DNA of 47,079 nucleotides from an uncultured Verrucomicrobiota bacterium (GTDB lineage: Bacteria; Verrucomicrobiota; Verrucomicrobiia; Limisphaerales; UBA9464), in NCBI GenBank assembly GCA_903842505.1, contig CAIMMI010000271.1, forward strand, positions 1 to 47,079, in the 5' to 3' direction. Under the pieces are notes generated by a model. The model saw nothing but the letters and a program-made list of their open reading frames with translations. It was not told the origin of the DNA and did no database searches. Below, piece after piece: positions 1-8,224 of this stretch (within the stretch, counting starts at the first letter, position 1; every line of letters starts with the position of its first letter). Position numbers and translations under genes: made by a program.

Positions 1-876
1 ACGGCCCGACGGACGCTTCAAGACGAGGGAAACCTGACGGTAAGCCACGGCCTGCTTGGAGAGATCATCAAAGATGATCAACGCATCCATGCCGTTGTCC
101 ATGAACCACTCGCCCATCGCTGCACCGGAGAACGGAGCGAGGTACTGGTTCGCCGCGGAATCGGACGCCGCCGCTGCCACGACGATCGTGTACTTCATGG
201 CGCCGGCCTTCTCGAGCTCGGCGATCACGCGGGCGATGTTCGACTGCTTCTGCCCGACAGCGACGTAGATGTTGTAGACCGGGCGGAAGCCAGCTTCACC
301 GGACGCGAGGCCCACTTCATTGATGCGGGCCTGATTGATCATGGTATCCACGCCGATCGTGGTCTTGCCCGTGGAACGGTCGCCAATGATCAATTCGCGC
401 TGACCGCGGCCGATGGGGATCATGGCGTCGACAGCCATGATGCCGGTCTGCAGCGGTTGGTTGACCGACTTACGCTTCACGATGCCCGGAGCAATCTTCT
501 CAACCGGGTACTGCACGCTCGATTCGATCGGCCCCTTGCCGTCGATCGGACGGCCGAGAACGTCCACCACGCGACCGAGCAGGCCCTTGCCCACCGGCAC
601 AGAGAGCAGCTTGCCCGTGGTCTTGACCTCGGAGCCCTCGTGAATGGAGAGGTAGTCGCCCAGGATGATCGCGCCGACCTCGGTCTCTTCGAGGTTCAAC
701 GCCAGGCCGATGACGCCGCCACCGAAGTCGAGCATCTCGTTGGCCATGCAGTCCGACAGGCCCTCGACCTTCGCCACACCGTCCGAAATTTCGCGGACAT
801 AGCCGACGTTCTGCTTCTGGACCGACGTCTTCGCGCCGGTGATCTGGGCTTCAATGTCCTGAAGTAGGGAACTCAT
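1..876 (-). CDS. atpA: ATP synthase F1 subunit alpha (partial)
   Basis: Non-catalytic nucleotide-binding subunit of the F1 head of the proton-driven ATP synthase, on the cytoplasmic face of the membrane. Only the first 292 codons are present; the gene runs off the left edge and lacks the C-terminal part of a protein that is normally about 510 residues. The start [14 protein letters not shown] is typical, the beta-barrel domain covers roughly residues 25-95, and the Walker A loop GDRSTGKTT lies at 165-173. Most alpha subunits have Gln where this loop has Ser. It is the last visible gene of atpB-E-F-H-A, 56 bases after atpH. No Shine-Dalgarno sequence precedes the ATG at 876. Identity is secure. 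Confidence 0.97.
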   Translation of the reverse strand, partial: MSSLLQDIEAQITGAKTSVQKQNVGYVREISDGVAKVEGLSDCMANEMLDFGGGVIGLALNLEETEVGAIILGDYLSIHEGSEVKTTGKLLSVPVGKGLLGRVVDVLGRPIDGKGPIESSVQYPVEKIAPGIVKRKSVNQPLQTGIMAVDAMIPIGRGQRELIIGDRSTGKTTIGVDTMINQARINEVGLASGEAGFRPVYNIYVAVGQKQSNIARVIAELEKAGAMKYTIVVAAAASDSAANQYLAPFSGAAMGEWFMDNGMDALIIFDDLSKQAVAYRQVSLVLKRPSGR

Positions 877-932
877 AGGATTCAGACTTGGCTGACTGTT
901 GGATGAAAAGGGAACTCAGACTCAATTTCGAC

Positions 933-1325
933 TCAGAACGACTCATTCAGCGCAGCCAGGCGACCCGCCACGCTTCCGTCGTAGATGTGGGAACCAACCT
1001 GCACCCGCAGGCCGCCCAGCAGCGACGGATTGACAACAAAGCTCAAACGAAGGCCGGCTCCATGCCGGGCCCCCAGATTCCGGGCGATCTCACCCTGAAG
1101 ATCCGGCGTCAGGGCAGTCGTGCTCTCGACCACCCCGGTCATCCGGGCCAACTCGATCTTCACCAGGCGCTGGAAATAATGCAGCACGCCCAGATAACCA
1201 CGGGGCTTGCCCTCGATCACCTTCGTCACCACCTCGCGCACCTTCGCCTCATCCAGCAGGCCGTTCGGACGGCACGCCTGGAACAGGGACTTGGCATCGC
1301 GACGGGCCTGTCGATTGATCTTCAT
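933..1325 (-). CDS. atpH: ATP synthase F1 subunit delta (short form)
   Basis: Peripheral-stalk subunit joining the b subunit to the top of F1. The C-terminal signature PSLLGGLRVQVGSHIYDGSV (about residues 99-118) is the conserved end of the OSCP/delta family. The protein has only 130 residues, against about 175-185 in most bacteria. The first part (RRDAKSLFQA, then LLDEAKV) recalls the family's first helix, but most of the six-helix N-terminal domain that contacts alpha appears to be missing. The gene sits in its normal place between atpF (26 bases before) and atpA (56 bases after), so its identity is firm. Whether the shortening is lineage-wide or local cannot be seen here. No in-frame upstream extension would restore the missing domain. 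Confidence 0.9.
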   Translation of the reverse strand: MKINRQARRDAKSLFQACRPNGLLDEAKVREVVTKVIEGKPRGYLGVLHYFQRLVKIELARMTGVVESTTALTPDLQGEIARNLGARHGAGLRLSFVVNPSLLGGLRVQVGSHIYDGSVAGRLAALNESF

Positions 1326-1351
1326 GGCTGGCGTTGACTCGGTTCTTCAGT

Positions 1352-1915
1352 TCAGGCGGCCAACTCGCGGTTGGCTTCCTCGGCGAGACGCTTCTGGTCG
1401 TCGATCGTCAGGATCTTGCCCGTGACCTTCGTCGACGTGGCAACCACCAGGCGACCCACCTCGCGGCGCAACTCGGCCTTCATGCGGGCCAGATCAGCGT
1501 CATTGGCCTGCTTGGCCTTCTCGATGATCTCCTTGGCACCGGCAACCGCTTTCTGCATCTCCAACTCCGTGATCCGGGCCGACGCCGCACGCGCCTCCTC
1601 GATGATCTTGTTGGCCGCCAAGCCCGCTTCCGACAGCACCCGCTTGCGCTCCTCGTCCGCCTTGGCCAGATCCGCCTTCATGCGCTCCGCAGCCGCCAGG
1701 CTTTCGGCGATCTTGCTTTCACGCTCCGAAAGGATCTTCTGCAGCGGCTTGAACGCAAAGCGCTGAAGCACGAACGCCACGACGAAGAACCCAATCAGCT
1801 GCGAGATGAAGAGCGACGTGTTGAAGCCGAACTTGTGTCCGATTTCAGAGGCGGTCGTCTTCAGACCGTCCACCACGCCACCTTCCGCGGCGGCAAGAAT
1901 GAGACCGAGCTGCAT
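1352..1915 (-). CDS. atpF: ATP synthase F0 subunit b
   Basis: Peripheral stalk subunit: one N-terminal membrane helix (ISQLIGFFVVAFVLQRFAF, about residues 36-54) followed by a long charged coiled coil rich in Ala, Glu, Lys and Arg. At 187 residues it is slightly longer than the usual 156-170 because of a leader of about 30 residues before the membrane helix (AAAEGGVVDGLK). I chose the ATG at 1915 (MQLGLILAAA) over an in-frame ATG 13 codons earlier, because the earlier one lies close to the atpE stop and adds residues unlike the family. It lies 68 bases after atpE and 26 before atpH. Confidence 0.93.
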   Translation of the reverse strand: MQLGLILAAAEGGVVDGLKTTASEIGHKFGFNTSLFISQLIGFFVVAFVLQRFAFKPLQKILSERESKIAESLAAAERMKADLAKADEERKRVLSEAGLAANKIIEEARAASARITELEMQKAVAGAKEIIEKAKQANDADLARMKAELRREVGRLVVATSTKVTGKILTIDDQKRLAEEANRELAA

Positions 1916-1983
1916 ATTCGTGTGCTGTTCTAAGTGTCGAGAAAGGAAGTGCACGGGATCGCAAGCGATCCCATGCAGTGTGA

Positions 1984-2178
1984 TTACTTGGTCGCGCCCA
2001 TCAGGATCGTGATGATCAAGGCGCCTTCCGCGAGCGCGGCGCTCAGGAGCGCCTGCACGAGGATCTTGCCGGAGGCTCCGGGGTTGCGCCCCACCGCCTC
2101 GGCAGCCTTGTAGCCGATCATGCCGAGAGCAATGGTTCCGCCCAGTGCGGCGGTTGCGATGGCGATGTTTCCAGTCAT
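1984..2178 (-). CDS. atpE: ATP synthase F0 subunit c
   Basis: Proteolipid that forms the rotor ring. It is a hairpin of two membrane helices joined by the polar loop GRNPGASGK (residues 30-38), with the ion-carrying glutamate at E51 (ALAEGALI). At 64 residues it is shorter than the usual 70-85; the second helix ends almost at the C-terminus. The sodium signature is absent: there is no Gln in helix 1 and no Ser or Thr after E51, so proton coupling is expected from family knowledge. It lies between atpB and atpF. No Shine-Dalgarno sequence precedes the ATG, which is surprising for the most highly translated gene of the operon. Confidence 0.96.
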   Translation of the reverse strand: MTGNIAIATAALGGTIALGMIGYKAAEAVGRNPGASGKILVQALLSAALAEGALIITILMGATK

Positions 2179-2271
2179 GTTGTCTGCTTTATTGGTGTTA
2201 CTCGGACGTCCCCGCAGAGCTTTGCCACGGTCCGACGGCCAAAATTTTCTTGAAGCTTCCGTGCCCCTTGC

Positions 2272-3291
2272 TTAGTGGCCAGCCCCCTCGCCGTGTTCCT
2301 CGGAGTGTCCTTCGTCGTGCGTGCACATCAGGGAGGTGAACACCGCCGTCAGAAGCGTGAAGACCAACGCCTGGATGGCGCCCAGCAGCAACTCCAGCCC
2401 GTAGAACGGCAGCGCGGTCAGGAAGCCAAGATTGCCTCCCAGATGGAGCATCGTTTCCAGCAGGGACTCGCCTGCGTAGACGTTGCCGAAAAGACGGAAG
2501 GTCAGCGAAATCGGCCGGATCATGATCGAGATCACCTCGAGGAACCCGACCAGGAAGAAGATCAGGAACAGCAACGCCCGCATCCCGCCGGTCGCGTCCC
2601 CATGATAGACGAAAATGTGCGACAGGAAGCCGCCGAGGCCGTTGGCTCGGATGGACCAGATGATCCACATGGCGAAGAACCCGACCGCCAGCGAGAAGGT
2701 CATGTTCAGATCCGCATTCGCACCACGAAGCACGGGCTCGGTCACATGAAATCCGTGCGCACCCGCCGAACCCCAACCCACCGTGCCAACGCCCGGCAGC
2801 AGGCCGAACCAGTTCGCCGAAAGGATGAAGAGGAATACCGTCGCGAAGTACCAGAAGGTCTGCTTCACCAACTTCGGGCCAAGGATGCCGCCGAGGAAGT
2901 CCTGCAGCGATTCGATCACCCATTCCGCAAAATTCTGGAGCCCCTTGGGAACCATCTGGATGTTCCGCGTGGCCAACTGCGCAAACACGATCAACCCGAG
3001 CGCCACGATCCCCATCGCCACCATCGAATTCGTAATCGCGAAGATCAGAGGCTTGCCCGCCGAGATGGCTTGCCCTGCTGCACCTGCGGGGAGGAATTCG
3101 ACACCGTTGGAACCCTTGAACCAACCACACAGGACCGGCGCCGCGATCGGAACCCCTTCGTCCACATGAGCCGCGCCATGGGCGGCTTCCGCCGCGCCAT
3201 GCCCCGCCACTACCGCGTTTTCAGCCGCGTTGGCGATGCTGCCCAGTCCCACCGACAGGAACAGCGCCCAGATCCACTTGTACAGCCGCAT
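2272..3291 (-). CDS. atpB: ATP synthase F0 subunit a
   Basis: Stator membrane subunit that forms the proton half-channels against the c-ring. The essential arginine is R266 in SLTFRLFGN, followed by VYAGE, exactly as in the family. At 339 residues it is long because of an N-terminal signal-like segment (residues 1-22) and a His/Gly/Ala-rich stretch before the first conserved membrane helix. The C-terminus is also rich in His and Glu (residues 324-339). It is the first gene of the operon; no atpI precedes it. The sequence AGAGG lies six bases before the ATG, one of the few clear ribosome sites in this window. Confidence 0.96.
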   Translation of the reverse strand: MRLYKWIWALFLSVGLGSIANAAENAVVAGHGAAEAAHGAAHVDEGVPIAAPVLCGWFKGSNGVEFLPAGAAGQAISAGKPLIFAITNSMVAMGIVALGLIVFAQLATRNIQMVPKGLQNFAEWVIESLQDFLGGILGPKLVKQTFWYFATVFLFILSANWFGLLPGVGTVGWGSAGAHGFHVTEPVLRGANADLNMTFSLAVGFFAMWIIWSIRANGLGGFLSHIFVYHGDATGGMRALLFLIFFLVGFLEVISIMIRPISLTFRLFGNVYAGESLLETMLHLGGNLGFLTALPFYGLELLLGAIQALVFTLLTAVFTSLMCTHDEGHSEEHGEGAGH

Positions 3292-3297
3292 GCTAAT

Positions 3298-3302
3298 CCT
3301 CT
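3298..3302 (-). promoter_or_regulatory. Ribosome binding site of atpB
   Basis: AGAGG on the minus strand, six bases before the ATG at 3291. It supports the long form of subunit a, which includes the signal-like N-terminus. Confidence 0.6.
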
Positions 3303-3379
3303 GTTACTCCAATCGCTTCAACGCAAAGCACCACCCGAAAGGTGGCGTTGCCCGAAAGAGGCGAAGACCTTCAATAATA

Positions 3380-3393
3380 GTGAAATTTTTCAC
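3380..3393. promoter_or_regulatory. Palindrome GTGAAA-TT-TTTCAC upstream of the ATP operon
   Basis: Perfect six-base arms around a two-base centre in an AT-rich island about 90 bases before atpB. It could be an operator, or simply AT-rich promoter sequence. No regulator can be named. Confidence 0.35.
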
Positions 3394-3503
3394 AAGACGT
3401 TTCTTTTGGATTTTTTGGCAATTCCTTTTTCGCACGTCCCGCATCCCGATTGTCCCGTTCCGCGCCTCGGGCCACAGCGCATCCTGACGCGGCCGTGGGA
3501 TCG

Positions 3504-3567
3504 GTGGGGCGAGACTCTGTCGAGCCCCTCGGCTGCGTCTGCCGGCTCGTGAGGACACTCGCCCCAC
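3504..3567. repeat. GTGGGGCGAG palindromic repeat, copy A (both half-site forms)
   Basis: Left half: GTGGGGCGAG, then ACTCTGT, then CGAGCC (3504-3526). Right half on the opposite strand: GTGGGGCGAG, then TGTCCTCA, then CGAGCC (3544-3567). The halves can pair through a ten-base outer stem and a six-base inner stem, leaving an asymmetric internal loop of 7 and 8 bases and a 17-base apex. The right half is identical over 24 bases to the left half of the copy at 20628. Confidence 0.85.
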
Positions 3568-3660
3568 TCCGCAACAGCCTCCGACATCAAGACGCAGCTC
3601 CCCGATTCGAACCCGACCTCCAGACTTCCTGCCGGGCCGCCTTGCCCGTACCCTTTCCCC

Positions 3661-6600
3661 ATGGCTCAACCGCAGAAATCCCGCGCCCCGCTGGGTGCGC
3701 TGCTCGTCCTGGGGATCGCCGCCGGCATCGGCACCATCGCCGGACTGGCATGGTGGTCCCACCGGAGCGATCCGGATTCCGAGCAGCGTTTTGCGGGTTT
3801 GCTGGGTTCGGGACGGACCTATCTCGAGGCGGGTGACGCCATGAAGGCTGTGGAGGTCTTCCAGCAGGCTCGGGGGATGAATCCCGCCAACCCGGACGTG
3901 CACGTCAATCTGGCCATCGCCTATCTGACAGCCAACCAACCCGCCCAGGCAGCACTGCACGCGGGTGAAGCAGCCCACCTCGAACCGACCGTCGGTGCCG
4001 GCCCGTACTTGCTCGGATGCGCGCTGCTTCGCCAAAACCAGCACTCCAACGCCGTCCAGGCCCTCCAGGTCGCCAAGGACATCGACCGGACCATCAACAC
4101 GGTCAGCTTCCAGATGGGCCGGGCGTACGCCGGTTGGGGCCGATTCCAGGAGGCCGCCGACCAATTCGCTGAAGTCACCCAGTTCGAGACGAATCATCCC
4201 TCCGCCCATTACCAACTCGCCCAGATGCTGCTCCGTCTGGGCCAAAAGGACCAGGCAACCGCCGCACTGGCCGCCCACCAGCAGGCCAATGCCGGCAAGT
4301 CCCAGATCGCCGACAATCCCTCCGTCTACGAGAGGTGCGTCTACACGACACCGCGCTTCCAACCGACCCTCGAACAGCCCGAGACCTCCGGTATCCGTGT
4401 CGCCTTCTCCGACCAGACCGCCGCGGCCTTCGGCGAGGCAGCCGGCCGGTACGCCGGTCCGATCGCCACCGTGGACGTCAACCGCAGGGCTTGGAACGAC
4501 CTGCTGGTCCTCGACGGGGGAAGCCTCCGGCTCCTCTGGAACTCCAACGGCGTCTTCTCCCCGAAGGCCGAGCCGATCCCAGTCCCCTCGGCTGGCACCG
4601 TCCGTTCAATCCTCGTGGGTGACCTCAACAATGATCGCCACGAAGACATCGTCCTGACCGGCGACAACGGCGTCGCCGTCATTCGCTCCGCCACCAACGG
4701 CATCCTTTCCGACGCCACCCGCATCTCGAACCTCGCTCCCCTCGCCGGTCCCGGCGGAGTGCTCGTCGACCACGACTTCACCGGAAAGCTCGGGTTCGCC
4801 AGCCTCACGGCCAAGGGCGGTCTCCGGCTCTTCCGTGGTTTCGGGAACCTCGCCTTCCGCGAAGTGCCCACCACCTCCGGCATTCCCTTCCAGGTAACGG
4901 GCGCCACGGCCATCACGGTCGATGACTGGAACAACGACGACCTACCGGACCTCATCGTCACCCGCGCCTCCCAACCGCCACTGGTCCTCTTCAACCAACG
5001 CGGCGGAAGCCTCAATGCCAGCAACCAGCCCATCGGCTGGCCGACTGCCCGAGCCCTCGCCACCGCCGACCTGAACAACGACCTCCGTACCGACGTCGCA
5101 CTCGCCACCGACAAGACGATCGACCTCTTCCTCGGCGGGCTCAGTGAGCCCCGCCGCCTCGCTGCCCGCGACAACCAACTCACGAACCTCCGCTTCGTCG
5201 ACTATGACAACGACGGCTGGCAGGACCTCCTCGGGTGGGGGCCCACGGGCGTCAAGGTCTGGCGTAACCGCGGGCGCCTCGGCTTCCTCGAAGTCTCCGA
5301 GGTCCTGGGACTCGCTTCCCTCCGCGACGTCCGCCAGGTGCTCCCTGCCGACTTCGACCAGGACGGAGATACCGACCTCGTCGTTGCGCTCAATGCCGGC
5401 GGCGTCCGCTACCTCCGGAATGACGGAGGAAACGCCAACCACTCCATCAAGGTCCGACTCCTCGGCAACAAGTCCAACGCCAGCGGCATCGGCACCAAGA
5501 TCGAGGTCAACGGCGGTTCCTGGCGCACCCTCCGCAGCGTCCAGCAACTCCCGATCGAGATCGGTGTCGGCAAGCGCACCCGACTCGATTCGGTGACCGT
5601 GCGCTGGTTCGACACGCAACTCCCCTCCGTCGACGTCACCGTCGAACCCAAGGTCGTCCTCAATCTCGTCGAACTCACCGTGCCCGGCGGATCCTGCCCC
5701 TACCTCTACGCCTGGGATGGCACCGGCTTCCGTTTCGTCACCGACCTTCTCGGCGCCGCTCCGGTCGGATTGCCGGTGGCCCCGAAGCGCTACATCGAGG
5801 CCGACCCCGAGGAATTCGTCCGGATCGGTACCGCCGCGCAGTTCCCGCCTCGCAACGGCCGCCACGTCCTGCAGGTGACCGAGGAACTCCGTGAGATCCT
5901 CTACCTCGACGCCGCCCGCTTGGTCACGGTCGACCACCTCCCCGACGTCGAAGTCCACGCCACGAGCAAGCTCATGCCCGGTCGTCCCTTCCCGGAACAT
6001 CGACTGGTCGGCCTCCACCAACCCATCCCCCTCCGCAAGGCAACCTCGCTTGACGGCTCGGAGGTCACCCCGCTCCTCGTCGCCAGCGACCGCCAGCGGG
6101 TCTCTCCTCCCAAGCCGCTCGGCGAAGCCTACCGTGGGCTCGCTGAACCCCATGGCGTCCTCCTCGACTTCGGCCCGATTCCGATCCACGAACCCCTCGT
6201 CCTGGTGCTCGACGGCTGGCTTCGCTTCGGGGGTGGCATGGCCAACATCGCGGCCTCTCATCGGACCGACTTCGGATTTCCCTTCCCCGTCCTCGAGGCG
6301 GAAATCGCCGATGGCTCCTGGACCAAACTCGACGTCTCCGTTGGCGCCCCCGCCGGCAAGACCAAGACGATCCTCGCCGACCTCAGCGGCATACTCCCCG
6401 CCGGTACCCGCCGGCTCCGCCTTACCCAGTCCTTTGAGGTCCACTGGGACCGGATCGCCCTCCTGCGGCGGGCGCCCGCGGCCAGCTTCCGCGAGTTCCG
6501 ACAGGATCCCGTCCGCGCCGACCTGCATCCCCGTGGCTATTCCGTCTTCGCCAACCTCCCATGGACGGAACCACTGACTCCGATCTACGACCAACTCCTG

Positions 6601-6990
6601 GCCAAACCCAACTGGCGCTACACCCCGTCCGGCTGGGCCACCCGCCCCGGCGATGTCCGCGAACTGCTCCGCGAACGCGACCAAGGACTCGCCATCGTCC
6701 CTGCCGGAGACGAACTCACCCTCGAGTTCGACTCGGCCGCCCAACCCACCCTGCCCACCGGCCACCAACGCTCGTACTTCATCTGGACCGTCGGATGGGA
6801 CAAGGACGCCGACTACCACGTCGCCGCGGGCACCACCATCGAACCGCTGCCGTGGACCGGTATGAACGACCAACTCCACGGGATCGAGGAGCGGCCCGCA
6901 TTTCCTTCCGACCGTCTCCATGCCGAGTACAACACACGCTGGGTCGGGCCCCATGCCCTCACCCAGCGCAACGCCGCCGGTAAACGCTGA
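3661..6990 (+). CDS. Large TPR / FG-GAP (VCBS) / ASPIC-UnbV surface protein
   Basis: 1109 residues. An N-terminal membrane anchor or uncleaved signal (about residues 11-32) is followed by tetratricopeptide repeats (about 35-210). Next come FG-GAP/VCBS blades with calcium-type loops such as DLNNDRHED, DDWNNDDLPD, DYDNDGWQD and DFDQDGDTD (about 240-590), then an ASPIC/UnbV module starting near 592 (VRLLGNKSNASGIGTKIEV). The last 430 residues begin CPYLYAWDGTGF (about 678) and form a further region I cannot assign. The protein should be exported and cell-surface or periplasmic. Related fusions are common in Verrucomicrobiota, Planctomycetes and Acidobacteria; their function is not established. 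It overlaps nothing and precedes the RNA methyltransferase by 46 bases. Confidence 0.85.
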   Translation: MAQPQKSRAPLGALLVLGIAAGIGTIAGLAWWSHRSDPDSEQRFAGLLGSGRTYLEAGDAMKAVEVFQQARGMNPANPDVHVNLAIAYLTANQPAQAALHAGEAAHLEPTVGAGPYLLGCALLRQNQHSNAVQALQVAKDIDRTINTVSFQMGRAYAGWGRFQEAADQFAEVTQFETNHPSAHYQLAQMLLRLGQKDQATAALAAHQQANAGKSQIADNPSVYERCVYTTPRFQPTLEQPETSGIRVAFSDQTAAAFGEAAGRYAGPIATVDVNRRAWNDLLVLDGGSLRLLWNSNGVFSPKAEPIPVPSAGTVRSILVGDLNNDRHEDIVLTGDNGVAVIRSATNGILSDATRISNLAPLAGPGGVLVDHDFTGKLGFASLTAKGGLRLFRGFGNLAFREVPTTSGIPFQVTGATAITVDDWNNDDLPDLIVTRASQPPLVLFNQRGGSLNASNQPIGWPTARALATADLNNDLRTDVALATDKTIDLFLGGLSEPRRLAARDNQLTNLRFVDYDNDGWQDLLGWGPTGVKVWRNRGRLGFLEVSEVLGLASLRDVRQVLPADFDQDGDTDLVVALNAGGVRYLRNDGGNANHSIKVRLLGNKSNASGIGTKIEVNGGSWRTLRSVQQLPIEIGVGKRTRLDSVTVRWFDTQLPSVDVTVEPKVVLNLVELTVPGGSCPYLYAWDGTGFRFVTDLLGAAPVGLPVAPKRYIEADPEEFVRIGTAAQFPPRNGRHVLQVTEELREILYLDAARLVTVDHLPDVEVHATSKLMPGRPFPEHRLVGLHQPIPLRKATSLDGSEVTPLLVASDRQRVSPPKPLGEAYRGLAEPHGVLLDFGPIPIHEPLVLVLDGWLRFGGGMANIAASHRTDFGFPFPVLEAEIADGSWTKLDVSVGAPAGKTKTILADLSGILPAGTRRLRLTQSFEVHWDRIALLRRAPAASFREFRQDPVRADLHPRGYSVFANLPWTEPLTPIYDQLLAKPNWRYTPSGWATRPGDVRELLRERDQGLAIVPAGDELTLEFDSAAQPTLPTGHQRSYFIWTVGWDKDADYHVAAGTTIEPLPWTGMNDQLHGIEERPAFPSDRLHAEYNTRWVGPHALTQRNAAGKR

Positions 6991-7036
6991 TCCATGCCAT
7001 GACCCGGACGGGCTCCCGCAATCCTCATTTTCTCCG

Positions 7037-8224
7037 ATGACTTCCACCACGGATTATCCCGCACCCATCGTCCCGCCCTTCACCAACGGCGAACGCATCC
7101 AACTCTCCATCCACGACCTGGCCTTCGGCGGCGAAGGCGTCGGACGGGTGGGCGAGTTCGTCGTCTTCGTCCCCTACGCCTGCCCCGGCGACGTGATCGA
7201 GGTGAAGATCACCGAGATCCACAAGCGCTTCGCCCGCGGTGTCCTCACCCGCATCCACACGGCCGCGCCGGAACGCGTCGAACCCCGGTGCACCTACTAC
7301 GGCGAGTGCGGCGGATGCCAGTACCAGCACATCGACTACGCCGCCCAACTCCGCTGGAAGCACAAGCAGATCGGCGACCTCTTCCAGCGCGTCGGCGGCT
7401 TCGATCCTTCCCTCGTCCATCCGGTCGCCCCGTGCCCTGAGCCCTACGGCTACCGCAACCGGATCCTCGTCCGCTCCCAGTGGAACCGGCCGGCGAAGAA
7501 GCTCGATCTCGGTTTCATGCGGCAGGACTGCGGCCTCGTCTGCGACGTCGAGTCCTGCGCCATCGCCGAACCCGCCCTCAACGAAGCGATCACCGAATGG
7601 CGGAGGAACCCGCCTCCCAAGGGCGGCCTCAAGACCACCCTTCGCATTCCCCCCGAAAACTGGGAGGTCCCGGAACACTCGTTCTTCCAGAACAACTTTT
7701 TCGCCCTCCCCGCACTGCTCGACGCCACCCGCAACGCCCTCCGCAGCGCCGGTTCCCGCCACCTCATCGACGCCTACTGCGGCGTCGGCTTCTTCGGCAT
7801 CGAACTCGCCGCTGAGGTCGAGTCCTTCCTGGGGGTCGAACTCGACGCCCCAGCCATCCGCGCCGCCCGCAAAAACGCCACCACCCACGGCGTAACCAAC
7901 GGGGAGTTCGTCGCCGGGGACACCGACCTCCTCCTCCCATCGCTCCTCAAACGCCTCGACCCGGCCCTGACCACCGTCCTGCTCGACCCGCCCCGGGTCG
8001 GTTGTCGCCCGCCCAGTCTCGCCATCCTCCGCGAGACCGGTCCCAACCAGATCCTCTACGTCAGCTGCCACCCCGCCACGCTCGCCCGCGATCTCAAGAT
8101 CCTCTGCGCCGACGACCGCTACCGCCTGAACGCCGTCCAACCGATCGACATGTTCCCACAAACCCAGCATGTCGAATGCGTCGCCGACCTCCGCCTGAAC
8201 GCCACCGCTCCCGCTTCCGCCTGA
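7037..8224 (+). CDS. 23S rRNA (uracil-5-)-methyltransferase, RlmD/RlmCD type
   Basis: SAM-dependent enzyme that methylates C5 of a uridine in RNA. A TRAM domain (about residues 18-75) is followed by an iron-sulfur site with C85, C91, C94 and, after the insert, C174 (DVESCAIAEP), matching the C-x5-C-x2-C...C pattern of RlmD. The catalytic domain carries DPPR at 317-320 and the nucleophile C344 in YVSCHPATLARD. Length (395 residues) fits the family. I used the ATG at 7037; an earlier in-frame ATG at 6920 would overlap the preceding gene by 71 bases and add a low-complexity tail. Which uridine is modified, in rRNA or tRNA, cannot be decided from sequence, so no gene symbol is given. Confidence 0.9.
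   Translation: MTSTTDYPAPIVPPFTNGERIQLSIHDLAFGGEGVGRVGEFVVFVPYACPGDVIEVKITEIHKRFARGVLTRIHTAAPERVEPRCTYYGECGGCQYQHIDYAAQLRWKHKQIGDLFQRVGGFDPSLVHPVAPCPEPYGYRNRILVRSQWNRPAKKLDLGFMRQDCGLVCDVESCAIAEPALNEAITEWRRNPPPKGGLKTTLRIPPENWEVPEHSFFQNNFFALPALLDATRNALRSAGSRHLIDAYCGVGFFGIELAAEVESFLGVELDAPAIRAARKNATTHGVTNGEFVAGDTDLLLPSLLKRLDPALTTVLLDPPRVGCRPPSLAILRETGPNQILYVSCHPATLARDLKILCADDRYRLNAVQPIDMFPQTQHVECVADLRLNATAPASA

Larger units (their letters stand above)
3292..3660. other. Gene-free stretch between divergent atpB and the large surface protein
   Basis: 369 bases without a gene. The atpB-proximal part, about 3365-3430, is markedly AT-rich and holds a palindrome (3380-3393), so the ATP operon promoter is probably here, although I could not place a convincing -35/-10 pair. 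Positions 3504-3567 are a copy of the GTGGGGCGAG palindromic repeat. The last 90 bases before the ATG at 3661 show no recognisable ribosome site. Confidence 0.7.

Noticed and set aside
1984-2178. Sodium-type c-ring
   Set aside because: The helix-1 Gln and the Ser/Thr after the carboxylate needed for sodium binding are absent.
2198-3552. Long open frames on both strands across atpB
   Set aside because: Shadows of atpB; only the atpB frame has family residues.
3595-3625. T-arm-like GATTCGAACCCGACC on the minus strand
   Set aside because: The bases next to the loop do not pair as a T-stem and no other tRNA arm is found.
4942-7050. Long minus-strand open frame (702 codons) opposite the large surface protein
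   Set aside because: Composition (Gly/Val/Glu/Asp-rich) is that of an antisense frame; the plus-strand frame has clear domains.
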